45,194 bases of DNA, from assembly GCA_030607875.1 (NCBI GenBank), contig JAUWJD010000031.1, positions 1 through 45,194 of the forward strand, given 5' to 3'. The position numbers were made by a program, and so were the translations under genes. This document shows, piece after piece, positions 25,060 through 33,552 of the stretch. How positions within the stretch are numbered: the first letter of the stretch is position 1; the number at the start of each line of letters is the position of its first letter. Below the pieces are notes generated by a model that saw only the letters and a list, made by a program, of their open reading frames with translations, ran no database searches and was not told the DNA's origin. The stretch is from Chloroflexota bacterium (lineage in GTDB: Bacteria > Chloroflexota > Anaerolineae > UBA2200).

Positions 25060-25683
25060 CTATTCCATCGAGATCTCGCGCTGCTGCAAGACCTTGCCAC
25101 TGAGAGCATCTACCCACACGATCCAGTCCTCAGCAAGTTCCTCGGTGGAGAACTGTACCCTCCAGGCCAGCCGTGGTTCTTTCTGGCCCAGGATGACCAG
25201 TTCAGCCCTAGGTGACTCTGCCAGGCTCTCGGTCGCCTCGACGTGATCGACAGCAATGCGAGTTGCTTCGTCCTGATCAATGCCATCCTTGGCCATTCCC
25301 TTCACATCCAGGCGGGCCACCTGCGAATTGAGACGGCTGTAAGCGGCGTGCACCCGCTTATCCGGCGTCATGTGCACAGAAACCCTGGCCTCCTCCACGC
25401 GGACGCCCTGATGGACTTGCTGGAAGGTAACGTGATAGCCTGCTGGACTGCGTGAGACCTTGTCCACCCGCAGCTCACGCACGGTGCTGACCTTGGACTT
25501 GAAGAGACGCCGATTGGCGTCGAGGAACTCAAAGGCTGCCTCTTCCGGCGCTCCATCGAGTGGACCAGACAGGAAGCCCTTAATCCCATACACGCGACCG
25601 GTCTCTGGCTCGCGCTCCAGCTTCACACGGCGGCCGTCTATCTTTGCACGCTCAAAAACGACCATCTTGCTGGGTAGAGCCAT
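25060..25683 (-). CDS. Stand-alone FTP/PepSY propeptide-like protein
   Basis: 207 residues without any protease motif. EFLDANRRLFK and RSPAGYHVTFQQVHQGVRVEEARVSVHMT match the FTP (fungalysin/thermolysin propeptide) motif; GIDQDEATRIAVDHVEA and PRLAWRVQFSTEE...WIVWVDALSGKVLQQR match a PepSY-like domain. The same segments occur in the propeptide half of the downstream metallopeptidase, so the two are paralogous over about 150 residues. A role as a separate inhibitor or folding helper for that enzyme is inference. A strong site (GGGGAGGTGAGAG) precedes the ATG. No signal peptide is evident. Confidence 0.8.
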   Translation of the reverse strand: MALPSKMVVFERAKIDGRRVKLEREPETGRVYGIKGFLSGPLDGAPEEAAFEFLDANRRLFKSKVSTVRELRVDKVSRSPAGYHVTFQQVHQGVRVEEARVSVHMTPDKRVHAAYSRLNSQVARLDVKGMAKDGIDQDEATRIAVDHVEATESLAESPRAELVILGQKEPRLAWRVQFSTEELAEDWIVWVDALSGKVLQQREISME

Positions 25684-25799
25684 CTTACTCTCACCTCCCC
25701 TACACGAACTACTGAGTAGATTGTACTACGAGGAATGGCAAACGACACATCCGAACTCGTCTCATTTGGGTCTTTCTTTCAGCGGTGGTATGAGCTGGG

Positions 25800-26726
25800 T
25801 CATTTGTCACTGGGCTTTGTCATTCGCAGAGCGTCCAGCACTGCGGTCAGGTCGTCGGGCAGATCGGAGTGGAACTCTGCTCGCTCTCCGGTACTGGGCA
25901 GGGCAAAGGCCAGGCGCACAGCGTGCAGGAAGTGACGGCGCAGCGGCAGGCGCTGCTTACGATAGCCGTACACGCGGTCGCCGGCCAGGGGATGACCAAT
26001 GGCGGCAAAGTGGATGCGGATCTGGTGCGTGCGTCCGGTGATCGGTTTCGCTTCCACCAGGGTCTGTTGTGGGAAGTACTCGCGCACAGTGTACTCCGTG
26101 CGCGACTCCCGCCCGCCTTGCGGGACCACGGCCATGCGCTTGCGCTGCCGTGGGTGACGGCCGATGGGTGCATCGATCACGCCGCGCGCGGCAGACAGCC
26201 GGCCCTCGGTCAGCGCCAGGTAGGTCTTGGCCACCAGGCGCTGCTTAAACTGGCGCTGCAGATCGCTGTGTGCAGCATCATTCTTGGCTACCACGATCAG
26301 CCCGGAAGTGTCCTTGTCCAGGCGGTGCACGATGCCAGGCCGCAGCTCCCCTCCGATGCCTGACAGGTCGGGGCAGTGCGCCAGGACAGCGTTGACCAGC
26401 GTGCCGCTATGGTGGCCGTGGGCCGGATGCACCACCATGCCGGCCTGCTTGTCCAAGACGATGATGTCGGCGTCCTCGTAGACGATCTTCAGGGGGATCA
26501 TTTCAGGGCGCGTTTCGATTGGCTGTGGCGGCGGTACGCGCACTACTACCCGGTCACCCAGCTCGACCTTGTAACTGGCCTTGGGCACCCGTCCGTTGAC
26601 AGTGATCTGTCCATCCCGCAGCAACTTCTGCACGGTGGAACGCGAGAGTTCAGTCGTCTCCTGGGCGATATACTTGTCCACACGCGTGCCATCTTGCTCC
26701 ACGCGCAGTTCAATCACTCGTTCCAT
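25800..26726 (-). CDS. rluD: RluA/RluD family pseudouridine synthase
   Basis: 308 residues. An N-terminal S4 RNA-binding domain ([28 protein letters not shown]) is followed by the RluA-type catalytic core: [32 protein letters not shown] with the catalytic Asp in HRLDKDTSG, and [12 protein letters not shown]. It converts uridines to pseudouridine in rRNA; RluD-type enzymes with an S4 domain act on 23S rRNA helix 69. Whether this one has that exact specificity cannot be read. The ATG at 26726 lies 7 bases after a -10 element, so translation may be leaderless. It is transcribed alone. Confidence 0.93.
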   Translation of the reverse strand: MERVIELRVEQDGTRVDKYIAQETTELSRSTVQKLLRDGQITVNGRVPKASYKVELGDRVVVRVPPPQPIETRPEMIPLKIVYEDADIIVLDKQAGMVVHPAHGHHSGTLVNAVLAHCPDLSGIGGELRPGIVHRLDKDTSGLIVVAKNDAAHSDLQRQFKQRLVAKTYLALTEGRLSAARGVIDAPIGRHPRQRKRMAVVPQGGRESRTEYTVREYFPQQTLVEAKPITGRTHQIRIHFAAIGHPLAGDRVYGYRKQRLPLRRHFLHAVRLAFALPSTGERAEFHSDLPDDLTAVLDALRMTKPSDK

Positions 26727-26733
26727 AACATAA

Positions 26734-26762
26734 ACTATAGCACGTTGGCTGGCGTTGTGCAA
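26734..26762 (-). promoter_or_regulatory. Promoter of the pseudouridine synthase gene, apparently leaderless
   Basis: TTGCAC (26762-26757), 17-bp spacer, TATAGT (26739-26734), then TTATGTT and the ATG at 26726. Transcription about 7 bases after the -10 would begin at or next to the start codon, and no Shine-Dalgarno sequence could fit. Confidence 0.6.
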
Positions 26763-26940
26763 ATCGAGGCGGGGCACCTGGTGCATGGTAAAGGATGCAA
26801 GGTGTTGAATTTGGGATTGGGGATTTCGGATTCAGGATTCAGTGGGCGGAATGCCGGTCAGTGAGGTGCTGCTTATATCCTGCACCCCGCCGTGCACTTT
26901 CAACCTGCCCATGTCATACTCCGCCTCCAGGAGGGGAACC

Positions 26941-27191
26941 ATGGTGGACAACGCTATAGCTTTTCGTGCTCTGTTGCTTGACTTTGGCGGCGTGACGATG
27001 CTGCCCCCAACAGCTAGCAGCGGCAGCGCTGGCTCGCTCGCATCGGGCGCGCGAACGACGAATTCGAGACCTGGCTGTGGCACACGCCCAAAGCCCTGGC
27101 GGCGCTGCGTGGTGAACTAACGCCACAGCAGTTCTGGACCCGCATCGGCGCGCAAGTGGGGCTGGCTGAAGCGGAGAGCCTGCTGTTCTGA
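26941..27191 (+). pseudogene. Broken HAD-family hydrolase gene
   Basis: After GGAGGGG the frame starts MVDNAIAFRALLLDFGGVTMLP, the first motif (DxGGV) of HAD hydrolases, and then loses sense. In a second frame from about 27051 comes ANDEFETWLWHTPKALAALR followed by GELTPQQFWTRIGAQVGLAE, which reads like the cap region of the same family, ending at a stop at 27191. Motifs II-IV are missing. At least one frameshift or internal deletion and a 3' truncation have destroyed the gene. Confidence 0.65.
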
Positions 27192-27274
27192 TCACTCATC
27201 CGCGTATTATCTCCACATTGCATTGCCACTCTGGCCGCAAGAGCGATGAGCACCGCTGTGACCGCCAGGGCTTT

Positions 27275-27317
27275 TGTTTTTCTCGGCGTTCTCCGCGTTC
27301 TCAGCGGTCAAATCCGC
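27275..27317. repeat. GCGTTCTC-type repeat overlapping the nagA stop
   Basis: CGGCGTTCTCCGCGTTCTCAG and CGGTCAAATCCGCGTTCTG are tandem variants. The last four codons of nagA, including the TGA at 27310-27308, lie inside the repeat. Related CGCAGAACACGCAGAGG is at 2405. Confidence 0.5.
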
Positions 27318-28468
27318 GTTCTGCCCTCACGATACACAATCTGTCCGCCGATGACGGTCAGGGACGGCTGATAGTCGTCCTGGAGCACCACGACATCCGC
27401 GTCGCACCCCGCCGCCAGCCTGCCCTTGCGCAAACCGAGGACGCCGGCCGGCACCTCGCTGGCCATGCGCACGGCATCGGCAAAGGGCAGACCCACCTTC
27501 TCCACGATGACTCGCAGCATCTGGTTGAGCACCATGGCCGAGCCGGCCAATGCGCCATCAAGAAAACGGCTGGTCTCAGCGGCACGCACCAGGCGGCGGC
27601 CATTCCAATCATACTCGCCAGGAGGCAATCCGGCAACGAACATGGCGTCGCTGACCAGGCAGACCCGGTCCACACCCTTGGCGTGGAAAAGCAGACGCAT
27701 CGCTGCCGGATCGACGTGATAGCCGTCAGCAATCAGTTCAGCCACGATAGCCTCGTGATCCAGCACCGCACCGACCGTGCCCGGGTCACGGTGGTGCAGC
27801 GGACGCATGGCATTGAAGGTGTGGGTAGCGTGGTTCAGCCCCAACGCCACCGCACGGCTCACAGTGTCATAGTCGGCGTCAGAGTGACCAATGGAGGGAA
27901 TGATACCCTGCTCCACCAGCCAGGGGATGACCGCAAGGGCCTGGCCCTCCTCTGGAGCCAGGGTGATGATGCGCACCTTTCCGTGGGCAGCGACCTGGCA
28001 ACGTTCCACGTCGGGCTGGTTGAGTGGATAGCAGCACTCGGCGCGCATCCCTCCCGAGCGCACCGGCGAGACCCACGGTCCCTCCAGGTGGATGCCGGCC
28101 ACCTGCGCTCCCACAGGCGGTTCATCGAGCACTTTGGCCATGGCCTGCAGCGCCTCCAGCAGGTGATCCAGTGGCGCGGCAACCGTCGTGGGCAGAAAGG
28201 TGGTGCTCCCGTGTGCGGGCAAGGCGCGGATGACTTCGGCCAGGCCCGGCCCCATCACGTCGTGACCGCCAAAGCCATGCAGGTGCAGGTCAATCAGTCC
28301 GGGGATGATGCGCTGTCCAGCCACGTCAATGGTCTCAGCACCGGCTGGGGTTGGAAACGAGCCCACAGCGCCGGCAGCGCGGATGACCCCACCGTGCAAC
28401 AATACGGCTCCTGGATCGTACACTCGGCGCGGTGTGTAGAGCGGGCCCCCGGTAATCAGCAATGCCAT
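27308..28468 (-). CDS. nagA: N-acetylglucosamine-6-phosphate deacetylase
   Basis: 386 residues, the normal length. PGLIDLHLHGFGGHDVM gives the HxH; VAGIHLEGPWVSP gives the metal-binding Glu of NagA; IGHSDAD and NHATHTFNAM give the His ligands and HTFNAM substrate loop; LVSDAM contains the catalytic Asp. The enzyme removes acetate from GlcNAc-6-phosphate, feeding amino sugars into glycolysis or cell-wall recycling. No nagB or sugar transporter is adjacent, and it stands alone in the window. The C-terminal codons TRI-stop fall in an intergenic repeat, so the natural end may have been replaced. Confidence 0.93.
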   Translation of the reverse strand: MALLITGGPLYTPRRVYDPGAVLLHGGVIRAAGAVGSFPTPAGAETIDVAGQRIIPGLIDLHLHGFGGHDVMGPGLAEVIRALPAHGSTTFLPTTVAAPLDHLLEALQAMAKVLDEPPVGAQVAGIHLEGPWVSPVRSGGMRAECCYPLNQPDVERCQVAAHGKVRIITLAPEEGQALAVIPWLVEQGIIPSIGHSDADYDTVSRAVALGLNHATHTFNAMRPLHHRDPGTVGAVLDHEAIVAELIADGYHVDPAAMRLLFHAKGVDRVCLVSDAMFVAGLPPGEYDWNGRRLVRAAETSRFLDGALAGSAMVLNQMLRVIVEKVGLPFADAVRMASEVPAGVLGLRKGRLAAGCDADVVVLQDDYQPSLTVIGGQIVYREGRTRI

Positions 28469-28550
28469 AGCCTTACCCTTCTTCTGTCAAGGCTTGTGAA
28501 TATTGCAGCATTTCCAGCAAAGTCGTGCATAGGTGATGCAATCCCCCATT

Positions 28551-29099
28551 CTATTGCGCTCGTAGGCTGACGGCAATGCTGGATTGATCCGTGGCCACGC
28601 TCACAGGCCCGAATCCATATTCGAGCAGCATGTTGTTTGCCTGCCGGTTCAGATCTGCTCCCATGCCCTCTAACGTCGAACGCAGCGTGCCGGGAAGCAG
28701 CTCCAATGGAATGCTGAGGCCAACAAAGCGCATCCCAAGCAGCGACAAACGCAAGCGGTTCTCAGCCACGCGCACGGAACTGATCAGCTCGATCTTGAGA
28801 TCCACCGGCCGGTTGAGAATGTGGATCCGCGCCATGACGACCATGTCTATCCGGCCCTCGGGTTGCACATCCACGGCAACGCTCTGGATGCTTTCTTCCT
28901 CCGACCGGGCCAGCTCTGTCGCCATCCTGCCCAGGTAGCTCTCCGTGACGGATACCACCATATCACTGGTCACAGCAGGTGGCGACTGCACAGGCCCAGG
29001 CAGCGGTCTCGTGGCGACGAATGCCAGCACGATTGCCACCCCCAGGAGGGTGATGACGACGCCGGTCAGTACGCCAAGCAGGAATTGCTTCACTCGCAT
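28551..29099 (-). CDS. Membrane-anchored LmeA/YpmS-like (DUF2993/DUF2140-type) protein
   Basis: 182 residues with one N-terminal TM anchor (FLLGVLTGVVITLLGVAIVLAFVAT) and a predicted outside domain of about 145 residues. The domain pattern (DMVVSVTESYLGRMATEL, VDVQPEGRIDMVVMARIHILNRPVDLKIEL, then LPGTLRSTLEGMGADLNRQANNML) resembles small lipid-binding or lipid-transfer-like proteins of the DUF2140/DUF2993 kind. The family assignment is by resemblance only. GGAGG precedes the ATG. It lies 82 bp upstream of nagA on the same strand and could share its transcript. Confidence 0.6.
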   Translation of the reverse strand: MRVKQFLLGVLTGVVITLLGVAIVLAFVATRPLPGPVQSPPAVTSDMVVSVTESYLGRMATELARSEEESIQSVAVDVQPEGRIDMVVMARIHILNRPVDLKIELISSVRVAENRLRLSLLGMRFVGLSIPLELLPGTLRSTLEGMGADLNRQANNMLLEYGFGPVSVATDQSSIAVSLRAQ

Positions 29100-29660
29100 T
29101 CAGAACCTCCGTTGGACAGCTGTTTGCTCGTTTGGCCATTGGGCTGCCGGGTCACGTGCGCTTGGGGGCCAGGAACCGCGCCGATCATCAGACTCAGGCT
29201 TATGCGACGATCTGGCTACCCGGCCCGGGGCCATCGGACTACCGGCCTGCAAGACATGGCTGTCTCCCTTGGCGGTGCTGGGTAGGGGCTGCATACGGGC
29301 TGGGCCGCAGGCCCGCTGCCACCCAGGAACGCAGTATAGGGCAAAGCAGTGCCCAAGGCAAGAAGCACTTGAACTGGAAGCAGGCTGCCGCGTACCACCC
29401 TGCAACCACTTCGGCCCCTGGGGAGATTGCACTCGAGACGTTTGCAGCTTGGGGAAAACCAGCAGAGGTGGCTCCTTGCGACATGGGCAGGCCAGCAGAC
29501 AGCCGGCCGTGCCTACTCCGCTCCCCTTCGTGGCCTTTTGCTGCGCTCAAGATGCTTCGCAAGAAGCTCGGCCCGCTGTTTTCCGGATAGGTACTTGACC
29601 AGAGCGAAATGTGCTGAGATGACTGACGTTGGCTCACCGAGCCAACAGGCATGGATGGCC
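29100..29660. other. 560-bp intergenic region, no gene recognised
   Basis: Open frames on both strands are short and read like non-coding GC-rich DNA. I find no repeat of the families seen elsewhere in the window, no palindrome and no domain motif. Confidence 0.5.
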
Positions 29661-30023
29661 TCAGCCAGGCCGCGTTGCTGTCGGCAACGCGCACAGGGTA
29701 GATGTCGGCGTAGGACTCCGCGTACTGGTAGGGCTGGGCGTGCGCGTGCGAGTAGGCACCAAGGTATGCGTGGGGGGTGGGGGTAGTGTATTAGTAGGTG
29801 TTGGTGGAGGTGGCGGAGGTACTGTGTTCGTCGGCCTGGGTGTGCGCGTGCGGGTCTGCGTAGGCGATGCGGTTGGCGTCGGCGTGACGGTTGGTGTATG
29901 CGTTGGCATACGGGCGACGAAGGGGAAGTAGATTACGTGGTCATCCACAAACATCCCCAGGACAATGACACTGGACGTCACGAAGACTAAACTTACCAGC
30001 AAAAGTGCTTTCACTACCTTCAT
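29661..30023 (-). CDS. Small exported Thr/Pro-rich protein
   Basis: 120 residues from the ATG at 30023 (GGAGGG before it). A signal/anchor (ALLLVSLVFVTSSVIVLGMFV) is followed at once by HVIYFPFVAR, which closely resembles the YLPxVxR motif that ends other exported proteins here, but placed at the N-terminus. The remaining ~75 residues are TPT/PPP repeats with scattered Arg. The last residues (LCALPTATRPG) depart from the repeat, so the 3' end may be eroded or frameshifted. Function unknown. Since it lacks a globular domain it may be a remnant linker or a short surface protein. Confidence 0.55.
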   Translation of the reverse strand: MKVVKALLLVSLVFVTSSVIVLGMFVDDHVIYFPFVARMPTHTPTVTPTPTASPTQTRTRTPRPTNTVPPPPPPTPTNTLPPPPTHTLVPTRTRTPSPTSTRSPTPTSTLCALPTATRPG

Positions 30024-30057
30024 CCGATCCACCCTCCATCATCAACCGAGATTGTAG

Positions 30058-30091
30058 AGGGGACCGACACCTGCACAGGTGCCGGTCCCCT
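30058..30091 (-). terminator. Hairpin downstream of the acyl-CoA ligase gene
   Basis: AGGGGACCGACACCT (30058-30072) pairs with AGGTGCCGGTCCCCT (30077-30091) at 14 of 15 positions, 4-nt loop. It shares GACCGGCACCT with the hairpin at 11474. It lies 16 bp beyond the ligase stop but lacks a clear T run. Confidence 0.55.
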
Positions 30092-30107
30092 GGCGAAGGA
30101 ATCGCTG

Positions 30108-31796
30108 CTACGTACCCTCCGCCCTCATCTTCTTCTTTTCCTCTTCCACCAGAATGCGGCGCAGGATCTTGCCCACGATGGTCTTGGGCAGCTCCGCGCG
30201 GAACTCGACGGCGGTGGGCACCTTGTACTTGGCTATCTTGTCCTTGCAGAACTGGATGATCTCCTCCGCTGTGGCCGTTTCACCTTCTTTGAGAATGATG
30301 TAGGCCTTGACCGTCTCGCCACGGTAGGGGTCGGGAATGCCCGCAACCACTGCCTCCATGACTTTGGGATGCTCGTAGAGCACTTTTTCCACGTCGCGCG
30401 GGTAGATGTTAAAGCCACCAGCAATGATCATGTCCTTCTTGCGGTCCACAATCTGGAAGTAGCCGTCTTCGTCCATCCTGGCAATATCGCCGGTGTACAG
30501 CCAGCCCTCCCGCAGGGCGATAGCCGTCTCCTCGGGCATATTCCAGTAGCCCTTCATCACCTGCGGACCGCGGATGATCAGTTCGCCAATCTCCCCAACC
30601 GGCAATTCCTTGCTGCCTGTCTCCAGGTCCACGATCTTGGCCTCGGTGTCTGGCCAGGGCAGGCCGATGGTGCCGATCTTGTTCTGGCCGTAGATCGGAT
30701 TGGCGTGCGTGACCGGCGAAGCCTCGCTCAGGCCATAGCCTTCCACCAGGCGCGCACCCGTCAGCTCCTGGAACTGTTTCTGCACCTCGACCGGCAGGCC
30801 AGCCGCACCGCTGATGCAGGCGCGGATCGAGCTGACGTCGTACTTCTCGATCCCCGGGAAGTTGTTAAAGGCCACGTACATCGTGGGCACACCGGGGAAG
30901 AGGGTAGGGTGGTGCCTGTTGACATTCTTCATCAACCCGGGCACGTCGCGCGGGTCGGGAATGAGCAGCATTGCCCCTGCCAGATAGACCGACTGGTTCA
31001 TACAGGTGGTCATGGCATAGCTGTGGTACAGCGGCAGCGCGGTCATTGTGACTTCCTTGGCCTCCCGGGCATCGTGCACCCAGTGCCTGCACATCACCGC
31101 GTTGGCCATCAGGTTGGCGTGGGTAAGTTCTGCTCCCTTGGGAACTCCGGTCGTGCCTCCAGTGTACAACAAGCACGCCGTGTCACTGGGTTGGACCTCG
31201 ACCGGAGTGGGATTGGCCCGAGCTTTGCTCAACATGCCTTGGAACCAGTAGGTGTCGGGATCATCTGAGATGTCGACCCGATGACCGCCTTTCTTCTCTT
31301 TGAACAGGGTAAAGAGCAGCTTGGTGAGCGGCGGCAAGTACTCCTTGACGTTGGTTACGATCACGCGCTTGAGCGCCGTACGAGCGCGCACCTGCTTCAC
31401 AATGGGATAGAAGGCGCTCAGCACCAGCATCGTCTCGGCCCCCGAGTCTTTGAGTTGGTGCTCTACCTCGCGCGCCGCGTACAGGGGGTTGAAAGGGACG
31501 ACAATGCCCCCTGCTCTGAGGGTCCCATAGTAGCCAATGATGAACTGGGGACAATTGAGCGTATAGATGGCCACACGGTCACCTTTCTTGACCCCCAATT
31601 GCTGCAGGGCTGCAGCAAAACCATCGGCAAGCGCATTCAGTTGCGCGTAGCTGAGCTTGGCGTCGAGGAAGATGGTAGCCGTTGCCCCGGGGTACTTGCG
31701 CGCCGATTCCTGCAGATTGGCCTGCAGAGGGCGTTGGGGATACTGCAGCTTGGGCAGTACTTGCGGTTCATAGTTTTCCAGCCAGGGCTTACGCAC
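30108..31796 (-). CDS. Long-chain fatty-acid-CoA ligase
   Basis: 562 residues. ANL superfamily adenylating enzyme: P-loop LLYTGGTTGVPKGAELTH (about 190-207), A5 EGYGLSEASPVTH, A7 GWLYTGDIARMDEDGYF, A8 DRKKDMIIAGGFNIYPRDVE with the hinge, and A10 PKTIVGKILRR with the catalytic Lys. The whole reads as FadD-type long-chain acyl-CoA synthetase: ATP activates the fatty acid, then CoA replaces AMP. The N-terminus RKPWLENYEPQVLPKLQYP is typical of the group. The start is GTG with GGAGGAAGAGATC before it. No beta-oxidation genes are adjacent. A GxAGACAC-N5-GTGTCT inverted repeat upstream (31832) might be an operator. Confidence 0.93.
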   Translation of the reverse strand: MRKPWLENYEPQVLPKLQYPQRPLQANLQESARKYPGATATIFLDAKLSYAQLNALADGFAAALQQLGVKKGDRVAIYTLNCPQFIIGYYGTLRAGGIVVPFNPLYAAREVEHQLKDSGAETMLVLSAFYPIVKQVRARTALKRVIVTNVKEYLPPLTKLLFTLFKEKKGGHRVDISDDPDTYWFQGMLSKARANPTPVEVQPSDTACLLYTGGTTGVPKGAELTHANLMANAVMCRHWVHDAREAKEVTMTALPLYHSYAMTTCMNQSVYLAGAMLLIPDPRDVPGLMKNVNRHHPTLFPGVPTMYVAFNNFPGIEKYDVSSIRACISGAAGLPVEVQKQFQELTGARLVEGYGLSEASPVTHANPIYGQNKIGTIGLPWPDTEAKIVDLETGSKELPVGEIGELIIRGPQVMKGYWNMPEETAIALREGWLYTGDIARMDEDGYFQIVDRKKDMIIAGGFNIYPRDVEKVLYEHPKVMEAVVAGIPDPYRGETVKAYIILKEGETATAEEIIQFCKDKIAKYKVPTAVEFRAELPKTIVGKILRRILVEEEKKKMRAEGT

Positions 31797-31831
31797 GATC
31801 TCTTCCCTCCTTCGGAAAAACAGCCCCAGAT

Positions 31832-31848
31832 AGACACCAGTAGTGTCT
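31832..31848 (-). promoter_or_regulatory. Short inverted repeat upstream of the acyl-CoA ligase
   Basis: AGACAC-CAGTA-GTGTCT, a 6-bp perfect inverted repeat 36 bp before the GTG start. An operator role is possible but the match is short enough to arise by chance. Confidence 0.25.
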
Positions 31849-32005
31849 GTCGCACATCACCCATGCCTGATGCGGACGAAGACATGCTTCTCCTGTACCC
31901 CTCACCTCCTTTTCCACTGCGGCAGACGGGCAGCGATGGATACGTCATGCCTCGATCGCACCAACAAGTGCAGACCCACCGGGTCGGTTCCCTGCCTCCA
32001 TCGCG

Positions 32006-32352
32006 CTATGTCAGCCGCACGTCCACGAGCAAGAGTTGCGCGTCTGTTTCTGCAGCCACAGAAATCGTTGACTCATCGGTGATCTTGGCCGCGCCAAGCG
32101 CTGGAAGGAGCTAGCCATTGACGTGCATTGGGCCGCCCCCCAGGAGGTACAGGTATGCGCCTCGCCCGGTCTTGAGCCGGTGGCCGACAAATCCCCTGTT
32201 CGGCAGGTAACAGGAACGAACCTGGGCATCCAAGAAGATAGGCAGGGCGTCAGGATGCCCGTTGGAAACCAGGGCCAGGAAACAGTTTGTCCTCTCCTCT
32301 GGATTTTACCTGTGATCTGGTAGATTTCTCCCGGCTCACGCACCACGATCAT
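32006..32352 (-). pseudogene. Broken pirin-family (quercetin 2,3-dioxygenase-like) gene
   Basis: A start with a good site (GGAGAGGAGCG before ATG 32352) reads MIVVREPGEIYQ and then leaves the family pattern. In another frame follow NCFLALVSNGHPDALPIFLD, AQVRSCYLPNRG, GRGAYLYLLGGGPMHVNG, a TAG stop at 32113-32111, then AAKITDESTISVAAETDAQL and LLLVDVRLT before the final TAG (32008-32006). This matches the C-terminal cupin domain of pirin/YhhW proteins. The gene has lost most of its N-terminal domain, has a frameshift and one in-frame stop. Confidence 0.75.
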
Positions 32353-32526
32353 CGCTCCTCTCCCTCCTGTGCATAGCCTCGGAAACCATCTGCAGAAACG
32401 CAACTGGCCTATTCTAGCACAGAGATGGACTGGCTGGCAACTGCGCTCGGAACCGCCGACTGCGCACATCCTGGTGTGAGGAATGTCAGAGACGGGCTTG
32501 TTTGCGCCATCTGCGACGCGCTGGCG

Positions 32527-32549
32527 TTCTCTGGGGTAACGCCAGAGAA
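32527..32549. repeat. Hairpin flanked by direct repeats upstream of the sigma gene
   Basis: TTCTCTGG (32527-32534) pairs with CCAGAGAA (32542-32549), loop GGTAACG. GCGCTGGCG occurs directly on both sides (32518-32526 and 32551-32559). It lies 40 bp upstream of the -35; it may end the convergent transcript or serve regulation. Confidence 0.4.
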
Positions 32550-32588
32550 GGCGCTGGCGCTCAGACTTGCGACAACGGTCGACCGCAG

Positions 32589-32617
32589 TTGCCTAGTGGT
32601 CCAGTTGAGGTTATAAT
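32589..32617 (+). promoter_or_regulatory. Promoter of the ECF sigma/anti-sigma operon
   Basis: TTGCCT (32589-32594), 17-bp spacer, TATAAT (32612-32617). A GTG at 32618 overlaps the expected untranscribed region and cannot be the start; GGAGGAAG (32626-32633) then places translation at GTG 32642. Confidence 0.65.
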
Positions 32618-32641
32618 GTGCCCACGGAGGAAGCGAACAAG

Positions 32642-33313
32642 GTGGTCCAACGGACGAATGAGGAGTGGCTCGAAGCACTGCGCGGGCCCCAGCATGACAA
32701 AGCGCTGGCTGACCTGCGCGCACTCCTGCTGCGCGGTCTGCGCGCTGCCCTGCTCGGCAAGGGCAAGGTGAGCGAAGCAGACCTGGAAGACTTTGGCCAG
32801 GTTGCGCTGCTCAAGATCATGGCCGCGCTTGACTCGTTCCGTGGGGAGTCTCGTTTCACCACCTGGGCGTACAAAATCGCCATACGCGTGGCATTTAGCG
32901 AGCTGCGCCGTCGCCGCTGGCACGACGTGTCACTAGACGACCTGACAGCCTCGCCAGATAGCAATTTCATCCCCGACACACTGTCCGATCCTGCGGCTGG
33001 GCCGGAGCAACAAGCAGTGCAGCGCATGGTACTGGAGACGATGCGCCAGGTCATCACCGAGGACCTGACCGACAAGCAGCGGGAGGCGCTGGTTGCTGTG
33101 CGGGTGCATGGCATGCCCTTGGCCGAAGTGGCGCGACGGATGGGCACTAACCGCAACGCGCTGTACAAACTGCTGCACGACGCACGGCAACGGCTGCAAA
33201 AAGAGTTGAGCGCCAAAGGCCTTCCTCCTGAGGAGGTGCTGGCTGCTTTTGGATTGGCAGCAAAGGTAAGACCAGAGCAGCCTAACACGTCTATGTCTAA
33301 GGGTGCAGAATGA
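32642..33313 (+). CDS. ECF-type RNA polymerase sigma factor
   Basis: 223 residues from GTG 32642. Region 2 is DLEDFGQVALLKIMAALDSF then FTTWAYKIAIRVAFSELRRRR (about 40-90), with the WA.KIA-type -10 recognition helix; region 4 is LTDKQREALVAVRVHGMPL, AEVARRMGTNRNALYKLLHDAR (about 140-185), a helix-turn-helix for the -35. No region 1 or 3, so an extracytoplasmic-function sigma. The promoter and ribosome binding site agree on this start, not on the GTG 24 bases upstream. The stop overlaps the ATG of a zinc-motif partner, showing translational coupling. ECF sigma factors direct a small regulon when released from the partner; the regulon here is unknown. Confidence 0.9.
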   Translation: MVQRTNEEWLEALRGPQHDKALADLRALLLRGLRAALLGKGKVSEADLEDFGQVALLKIMAALDSFRGESRFTTWAYKIAIRVAFSELRRRRWHDVSLDDLTASPDSNFIPDTLSDPAAGPEQQAVQRMVLETMRQVITEDLTDKQREALVAVRVHGMPLAEVARRMGTNRNALYKLLHDARQRLQKELSAKGLPPEEVLAAFGLAAKVRPEQPNTSMSKGAE

Positions 33314-33552
33314 TGAACCGCAAGCTTGAACCCACCGAAGTGAAGAAATGGGTGCGCGAGGTGCTCAGCACCCGCCCCGATGAAATCGATTGCGACGAGT
33401 GCATGGAGCAACTGGACCGCTTCGTAGAGATGACCATATCCGGCCGAAACGCCGCCGAAGCGATGCCCCTGGTGCACCACCACATGGAACACTGCGGTTG
33501 CTGCCACGAAGAGTTTGAGGCGCTGTTGGCTGTGCTGCGCGCGCTCGACTGA
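33310..33552 (+). CDS. Probable anti-sigma factor with ZAS zinc motif
   Basis: 80 residues. HHHMEHCGCCHEEFEALL contains the H-x3-C-x2-C zinc-binding signature of ZAS anti-sigma factors; another Cys pair lies at CDECMEQLDRF. There is no TM segment, so it would be a soluble, cytoplasmic sensor, as in RsrA-like proteins where oxidation releases zinc and the sigma factor. Redox sensing is inference from motif and family. It overlaps the sigma gene stop (ATGATGA), a strong sign of a working pair. Its output might or might not concern the genes downstream. Confidence 0.8.
   Translation: MMNRKLEPTEVKKWVREVLSTRPDEIDCDECMEQLDRFVEMTISGRNAAEAMPLVHHHMEHCGCCHEEFEALLAVLRALD

Noticed and set aside
32618..32641. 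GTG at 32618 as the start of the sigma factor
   Set aside because: It directly follows TATAAT and would lie upstream of the expected transcription start; GGAGGAAG supports GTG 32642.
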